From contig OZ316891.1 of the NCBI GenBank assembly GCA_973895155.1, forward strand, positions 3,410,001 through 3,474,000: 64,000 bases of DNA, given 5' to 3'. The stretch is from Marsupella aquatica. Its lineage: Eukaryota; Marchantiophyta. Below the pieces are notes generated by a model. It ran no database searches. It was not told the DNA's origin and saw only the letters and a list, made by a program, of their open reading frames with translations. How positions within the stretch are numbered: the first letter of the stretch is position 1; each line of letters opens with the position of its first letter. A program made the position numbers and the translations under genes. This document shows positions 58,311 to 64,000 of the stretch, piece by piece.

Positions 58311-61300
58311 CTATTGCAAATCATCAACCTCATCATATTCCATTTGCCCAGGTTCATCATATGTCTCTCTCAATGTTAAGGGGATGTAGTCAGTCCCTGC
58401 CCGAGTTGGAAGTACAGTCTCATGACTAGGATGCTCGAATGCAGCATGGTCATCCAAACTGAACTCTACTTTACTTCCATCCATCCGCCTGTTCCGTGCT
58501 TGGCTATGGCATACCACCCTCCAGCCATGTGACTCCTCCACATCTGCAAAGAAAGCCTGTTCAACTTGGCTAGGGAAAACAAAAGGCTCAGACCATTCTG
58601 GTACTCTGGACCTAAAATTGGCCAACAAGAACCCATCATGATCACGCTTCATGGTGGCCCTTGGTCTCTGCCACTCTGATTTCACCCATGATCCCTTCAT
58701 CAATATCACTGGGACACTTGTGTTACCATAATTCAACACCCAAATGTCGGTCAACTCCCCCACGTAACCCATCTTCATCCACCCCCTCTGTTCTTCAGAG
58801 GTTCTCTGCTCAAACACAGAAATCAAACCACAATCATATGATACACAATGGTCACCCTGCTCATCCCTCACTCGATAATGATTTCCATAAGCTCTCATCC
58901 GTTTGTAGGTCAGAATAGACAATCGTGGTGGCACAGATAGAAGATACAAATCCTTCTCCATATCTGGGTGATGTCTACTATGCTCTCGAATTGTCACCCG
59001 AATCCACTGCTCGAACTGTGGGAAGGGATCCTGCTGCCCAGAGTGTGCAGCTTTTTGCATATCATATTCCCTGCAATATGAGGTACAGGCATAGTTAGGT
59101 CTAAACAACACATGACAACCTAAGATCACCCTTGGAATAGACAAGAAGCATCACAACAAAGGCAAGTCAATTCAATCACTCACCTCCACCATGGTTGCAT
59201 AGGCTCTGTGTTTGCCAGCACATATGAATGAGCCTTGTCTCGAATCGCAACAGGCAGCTGAACAACACGTCCCACACCTTCAACAACCTCGCCACTCACT
59301 CCATCATCTTCACCAGATTTCCAAACTCTTGTCATAGCTTCACCAGACCCAGCCATGTACTCTGTTAGGAATCCCAACGTCTCATCCTTAATGTACCCCA
59401 ATGCCATGGAAGCCTCTGGCCTGTAGTATGTTCTCACATGACCTTTCAACAACTTCATGTATCGCTCCATAGGGTACATCCATCTGGTATTGACTGGCCC
59501 ATACTGCCCTAGCTCTTCTACCACATGGATTAGGAGATGAGTCATAACATCAAAGAAAGCAGGGGGGAAGTATATCTCCAAGTCACAGAGGACATAAGCA
59601 GCATCCTGCTTCAACTGCTCCAATCCTTGGGGATCCCACACTTTCACACATATACGGCGAAATACATTGCACAGTCGAAGAATGACATTACGGACTGGTT
59701 TCTGCATGAGACCTCTGAGGCATAGGGGCAGAATGTGCTGCATCAACACATGGTAGTCATGTGTTTTCATACTGCCAAGTTTATTCTTTGTAATATGCTT
59801 CTTGAAGGCACCAGCATAGCCAGAGGGCACTTTCAGACAGCTCAATCTATACAAGAATGTCTTCCATTCATCCTGTGTGCACACATAGGGAGCTTGGAAC
59901 TTGAGAAGTACATTGGGATTGCTTGCATGGGGCTTCAACCAAAGGTGAGGGCGAATCCCCTTCTGTTGCATATCAGCTCGAACTGCTCCTGTATCTTTCT
60001 CACCCGACAAGAACTTCAGCAAGCTCTCACAAATATTTTTCTCAATGTGCATGACGTCCACATTGTGTTTGCTGGGCTCGAATTCCTGCACTCCACAAAG
60101 CAAAGAATTCAACAACAGAAACACTAATTAACCACATAGGAGGATTGTAACCAACATCAATCCACCATTGCTCCAATCTAAAATTGCAATCATACAGGGG
60201 CTGGAGGCTAAGTACATTACCCTCCAGTACTCCAACTCCAAGTCCATCAAGGTCTGTCTTTTCACACCGTGTTTCACCACTGGATCCTCAGGTTCTCGAT
60301 CAGTGGCACTTCTCTTGTCCCAATCAGCCTTCCTGGCTGCCCACCTCAGGACTTGCTCTCTGGTGACCCTCTGTGGTGGGCCACGAAGCTCTGTTTTGTT
60401 GTTGAAGTGTGCAATTTGAGACCGTGTGTGCCTGTAAGGATGATCAACAGGCAGATACCTTCTATGCCCCTGAAATTTCATACTGTGCAGGGCATGCGAC
60501 CACTCACTTGTCACATTTTTCCCACATGGTGTGCACCCCACATAGCCCTTTGTCACTCGTCCAGATATGATGCCATGGCCTGGGTAATCTGCTATATCCA
60601 GCAAACAAATTGCATGCAGTCTAAAGGGGCTGGGTCGAAGAAGCCCCTTCAGAACATCATGGGTTAACACCCCTTCTATCCACAAAGTCTTCCACTCTTC
60701 CACTGCTGGAGCCAACATGATATCTATGAATTGCTCGGTCACAGAAGCTGGTCCAGGGATTAACAGCACCATCATGACAAAAAACCTCTTTGTAGTCATC
60801 CATGGGGGAAGGTTGTAATTTAGCAGCGTAACCGGCCAACATGAATAACGGTTGTTTTTGTCTCCAAATGGGTTTACTCCATCCAGTGATAGACCAAATC
60901 GAAAGTTCCGCTTCTCTGCAGCAAACTGTGGCCACCTCTCATCAACAAATTTCCAATGGTTGGAATCTCCAATGTGACGCTGCAGGCCATCACTGCTCTT
61001 GTTATCAGGAGTCCATGTCATCAGCTTGGAAATGGCAGGGCATCTAAACAGACGTTGTAGTCTAGGAATGAGAGGAAAATGACGAAGAACCTTGGCAGGG
61101 TGTGTACATTTCCCTACATTCTTGTACCTGTGCTTACCACAATGAGGGCATGTCAATTTATCTGCATGCTCTTTGCGAAAGAGAACACACCCATCAGGGC
61201 ATGCGTCAATAGACACATAGTTCAGCCCAAGGTTAGACATCAATTTCCTAGCCTCGTACATATTTTTTGGAATTGAATTACCATCTGGTAACACATTTCG

Positions 61301-62011
61301 GCGCAGGAAGGTCAACAACTCTGTCACAAATATATTGGGAACATTGTGATTGCCACAGATGTTCAACAACAACACGACAAAACCCAGCTTGGAGCAGTTC
61401 GACCCCTCGTAGATAGGAATGCAAGCTTCTTTGATGTGTTTTGGGCCCCCAAACACCCACTCCCTCTCTGCTGCACCTTCCCCAATGTCAAAGTCAGGTT
61501 CAGCTTGGCCGTCGCCAATGTGTGGCTGCGGTTCATTGTCCTCTTCTGATTCCACTGTGTCGTAAAAAGCATCAAGGTCTTCAAAAATCTCTTGAACCAT
61601 TCTTGGGACATCCATCCCACCGTCCTCAGTGACTGCCTCTGCATCTCCATCTTGGTCATCCACGTTCTCATGTTGGACCCCAGGACCATCCTCTGCACAG
61701 TCTATGTCCTGCTCTACGTAGTCTCTACGCCTAGCTGTATTAGAATCCACAAAGTCAGCTCTCCACTCTTCATCAGAGGAGTCTTCTTCTGCTGGTACAT
61801 TCCAAACCCTCCACCGAGGGTGCCTTTCATGCCGCAGCAGGTGAAGGTGCACAGTGTTCAAACTCAATGACTTGAATCCTTGGCACTGTGTGCATGGGCA
61901 TCTCATCCTCCTACTCCTACCTTGGGCGGCCCGGGCTTGTTCACGCATCCACAATTTAGAATCATGATGCCTAATCCTAAATGGGTTGTGAAGAGGCAAC
62001 CTTGGAGCCAT
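58311..62011 (-). CDS. CACTA TNP2-type transposase
   Basis: Three exons: 62011-60221, 60085-59184 and 59070-58311. The introns are 135 and 113 bp, GT-AG, and phases join to 1,150 codons with no stop. The start is the ATG at 62011; the frame extends four non-ATG codons further. Domains in order: a transposase-associated N-terminus with W21 and CPCTQC (38-43); an acidic spacer (75-185); a Cys/His pair CPHCGKH (288-294); the tnp2 core from HFPLIPRLQRLF (311-322) through SLDGVNPF (375-382), YNLPPWM, LLIPGP, LDIADYPG and GHRRYLP. A CACTA DDE first Asp is expected at Asp377. Exon 2 gives NVDVMHIEKN and a DUF4218-like stretch (MYPMERYMKLLKGHVRTYYR), and exon 3 a DUF4216-like stretch (DIWVLNYGNTSVPVILMKGS). 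It excises and inserts the element. The intact frame suggests recent activity. Confidence 0.9.
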
Positions 62012-62338
62012 CACTATACACACGCACTCAGCACCCTGTCATTTTATTATGCAAGTGAAAAATACACTTCCTGTTAAGGATTTCACCCCCGACTGTACTT
62101 GCCAAAATACGTAACGTTCCAAAAAAACCAAAAAACAAAAAATATAGGTGCCTGAGTCATGTACCTATTCTCAAGTGAATGAGACAAAATTCCTAAATGT
62201 TTGAGGATGTCAACTCCTCCGCTGTCCTCACATGTACTGCCTCTGCACGTACATCCATGACCATATCAGAGTCCAATCATGTATAGTCATAGACACAGGT
62301 GCCAGGTGCGAGACCGGGTGTGAGATGTCCTCATCTTA

Positions 62339-62872
62339 CTACCACATCAAATACGGATACCAATCTTGTTGTCGATGCCACTCAGCCCTGAGGTACTCAG
62401 GCATGTACATTAAGTCATCAAGGTCTAAACCCTGCTCATGCCATGGTGGTCTTCGATCCGTGCCTACAAGCAGTGGCAGCAGTGCCCTCCATGGTGCACA
62501 TGTTGCTACCAAGTCCCTCCACTGGGTACTAATTAGTCTATATTTGCAGATATCTTGTGCGCCAGACACCACAAGAACCCTCGGCCAGACATGTGTAAGA
62601 ACTATATCATCTGCCAAATCAGGCAACAAGGAACCACCTACAGCATCGTGCTTGTCTAACTCATCTGCTGAAAAGTAAATGTCCTCTTCCGACTGTGCAT
62701 CCTCATTCACCACAGCATTCACAACACATCCAAGGTCTGCAGGCATTATCTCGGATGGAGCTACACTCTGTCTGGTTACCAATCCACACAAGTAAGCCCA
62801 AGCAGTAGCCATGCACGATGCAACCCGTAGGAGGACCCTACACAGGGCCTGACGGTCTGGAAGAGGCAGCAT
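62339..62872 (-). CDS. F-box-like small protein, candidate CACTA cargo
   Basis: 177 residues from the ATG at 62872; the open frame extends 12 codons upstream without an ATG, so an upstream exon is possible. Residues 83-131 (LPDLADDIVLTHVWPRVL, YRLISTQWRDLV, CAPWRALL) have the pattern of an F-box: an LP start, hydrophobic helix positions, and R-x-x-S-x-x-W followed by a W. F-box proteins link targets to SCF ubiquitin ligases. The N-terminal 80 residues and the C-terminal tail rich in W, P and D (PEYLRAEWHRQQDWYPYLMW) have no known domain. It sits about 330 bp upstream of the transposase start, on the same strand. The domain call is by pattern only and other helical folds are possible. Confidence 0.55.
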   Translation of the reverse strand: MLPLPDRQALCRVLLRVASCMATAWAYLCGLVTRQSVAPSEIMPADLGCVVNAVVNEDAQSEEDIYFSADELDKHDAVGGSLLPDLADDIVLTHVWPRVLVVSGAQDICKYRLISTQWRDLVATCAPWRALLPLLVGTDRRPPWHEQGLDLDDLMYMPEYLRAEWHRQQDWYPYLMW

Positions 62873-63048
62873 ACCCACCAAAGTCTTCAGCCAAACAGAG
62901 CCCAGCAAGTAGATTCACAGTCACACCCCACGCAGCAGGAAACAACAATCACTTCAACTGCGACCAACCATGACAAGATGAGTTAGTTCAAGGATCACAT
63001 TTATTACAAAATTGTGATTTATACAAAAATATGAGGGACTCCTACTCC

Positions 63049-63897
63049 TCACTCTCTCCCACCTTTGCTAAGCATACATCTCCGCTGAATCTTGGAGGGC
63101 CAGGCCTCAAAAATATCAAAGTCCCAAGCATTCTGTCGCTTCCCTCTAGCTGCTGATTCCAGAAGCCAATCAGGGGAAAGCACCCAAAGATTGTTGTTCA
63201 TGACAAAATCACGCACTGTTGTCTTAAAGATTTTTCTGCATATTTTCATGTATGACAGACCTACAACATGAGTGGAGGTTTCTGTTAGACTCTCCTCCAC
63301 TGTCCCACCTAGCTCAACAACTATAGACTTGTACAGTCTGCACTTAGTCTCCCCAATTCCTTCTTCTGCAAATACCACACTGAACCCCTTCATAATGGTA
63401 TTTCTCTCCTTGCCATGCTCATTCAATATAGCATCTGCACGCATAGGATGGTGTCCTATGTTGACAACAGGTCCATATTGGACAGAAGCAAAGTTGGGTT
63501 TCTCTGCCGCTGCTTCATAGGCTTCCTTTTCAGCCAAAGCCTCTGCAGTGGCCTCCTCACTCTCCCACAACTCATATTGCTCAGTACTCTGTACACACCT
63601 ATGTTTAACAGAATCGGTCAGCCAAGAGACTTCAACTACTTTTAGACCTTGGTTGGTAATGGCAGAATCAATGAAGGACCATGACCACTTGTTCATCACA
63701 TCCAGCCATGTCCCCGCAACAACATGTGTAGTCTGTGGAGTGATGTCCTTGACTTCAGTCCCATGGAACTCTGAGAATCGTTTTTGTACGATTGGCCAAC
63801 TCACTTGGGTGAACCCATAGTGGCCAGGAATCAAAATGGCTTTGATTCCAGCCAACAGAGGCGGGTGGTCAACATTTGTACGTTTCCTAGAGGCCAT
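63049..63897 (-). CDS. Double-BRCT-domain protein, candidate CACTA cargo
   Basis: 282 residues from the ATG at 63897; five non-ATG codons precede it in frame, just after a possible TTAG acceptor. BRCT-like domain 1 is at about 17-100: GIKAILIPGHYGF, TQTTHVV-type core (TPQTTHVVAG), VVEVSWLTDSV with W92. A charged Ala/Glu linker (113-133) follows. BRCT-like domain 2 is at about 169-250: MKGFSVVFAEEGIG, VVELGGTVEESL, TSTHVVGL, and WVLSPDWLLESAARGKR with W244. BRCT pairs bind phosphopeptides or DNA ends in repair and checkpoint proteins. No polymerase, ligase or nuclease domain is attached. It is spaced about 180 bp from the F-box-like ORF and on the transposase strand. It could be transposon cargo or a neighbouring host gene. 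Confidence 0.7.
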   Translation of the reverse strand: MASRKRTNVDHPPLLAGIKAILIPGHYGFTQVSWPIVQKRFSEFHGTEVKDITPQTTHVVAGTWLDVMNKWSWSFIDSAITNQGLKVVEVSWLTDSVKHRCVQSTEQYELWESEEATAEALAEKEAYEAAAEKPNFASVQYGPVVNIGHHPMRADAILNEHGKERNTIMKGFSVVFAEEGIGETKCRLYKSIVVELGGTVEESLTETSTHVVGLSYMKICRKIFKTTVRDFVMNNNLWVLSPDWLLESAARGKRQNAWDFDIFEAWPSKIQRRCMLSKGGRE

Positions 63898-64000
63898 GTA
63901 CACACGGGCCACCTAATCACTGCAGACCGGAAGATAATGCGTTCACCTGATAATCGGAGGGCCCTTAAAATGCTGCGTTTATAACTTGGTCCAGTCCAGT

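Larger units (their letters stand above)
54047..64000 (-). mobile_element. CACTA (En/Spm) DNA transposon, one end and at least 9.95 kb; far end outside the window
   Basis: The terminus reads CACTAGTAGAAACCGGGG, a typical CACTA inverted-repeat start, preceded by AGC, the candidate 3-bp target duplication. A subterminal region rich in AGTCNTTTA/GACT repeats follows. On the minus strand, so transcribed toward this end, are the two classical CACTA genes: a TNP2-type transposase (58311-62011) and a Ptta/En-Spm-domain protein (54948-58133). Both are apparently intact. Upstream of the transposase, on the same strand and spaced by about 330 and 180 bp, are an F-box-like ORF and a double-BRCT ORF. I saw no TACTAGTG or TTTCTACTAGTG end up to 64,000, so the right boundary, and therefore membership of the last two genes, is not proven. 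Confidence 0.85.

Noticed and set aside
1-64000. tRNA, rRNA and snRNA genes
   Set aside because: Looked for tRNA B-box (GTTCRANNC) contexts with acceptor stems and for rRNA cores; nothing convincing by eye. A tRNAscan/Infernal run would settle this.

Overview
This window is nuclear DNA from a land plant. The evidence is short GT-AG introns in every multi-exon gene, a plant-type GH3 beta-xylosidase, a plant En/Spm (CACTA) element with both classical genes, a plant-style NTF2-RRM pseudogene, a calmodulin-like remnant and a SNF2-RING remnant. Bryophyte or other early-diverging plant is a guess, prompted mainly by a fungal-type transporter gene and by the absence of familiar seed-plant repeats; the sequence does not prove it. 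Gene density is low, and most of the window is AT-rich intergenic or transposon-derived DNA.

Layout. 1-11.3 kb: no gene recognised, only small tandem and fold-back repeats. 12.7-17.4 kb (+): a seven-exon, 833-residue GH3 beta-xylosidase/alpha-arabinofuranosidase. 17.4-25.4 kb: mostly empty, with one hAT-like miniature element and a calmodulin-like 3' remnant. 25.4-29.5 kb: three copies of a 369-bp miniature inverted-repeat element. Each is flanked by a perfect 4-bp target duplication, and two of them interrupt one minus-strand gene for a globular/proline-rich/coiled-coil protein. A separate 302-bp hAT-type element with an 8-bp target duplication lies just upstream. 32.5-46.7 kb: two recent copies, and one decayed copy, of a segment carrying an unrecognised two-exon gene for an acidic internal-repeat protein. 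The decayed copy is split by DNA that contains an NTF2-RRM (G3BP-like) pseudogene. The second good copy is interrupted downstream of its gene by a 1.5-kb A-tailed insertion with a target duplication.

47.8-49.2 kb (-): an intact single-exon major facilitator transporter that resembles fungal monocarboxylate-type permeases, a horizontal-transfer candidate. 51.4-51.9 kb: Ty3/gypsy integrase remnant. 53.1-54.0 kb (-): SNF2-RING helicase pseudogene, cut by the CACTA terminus at 54,047.

54,047 to the window end: one end and at least 9.95 kb of a large CACTA element. It carries an apparently intact 750-residue Ptta/En-Spm-domain protein (nine exons), an apparently intact 1,150-residue TNP2-type transposase (three exons), and then, on the same strand and tightly spaced, an F-box-like ORF and a double-BRCT ORF. 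The far terminus is not in view. If the last two genes are inside the element, this is a transposon carrying a DNA-repair-type BRCT protein and an F-box-like protein, which I consider the most interesting possibility in the window.

All exon structures were read by eye from splice consensus, reading phase and remembered family patterns. No database search was run.
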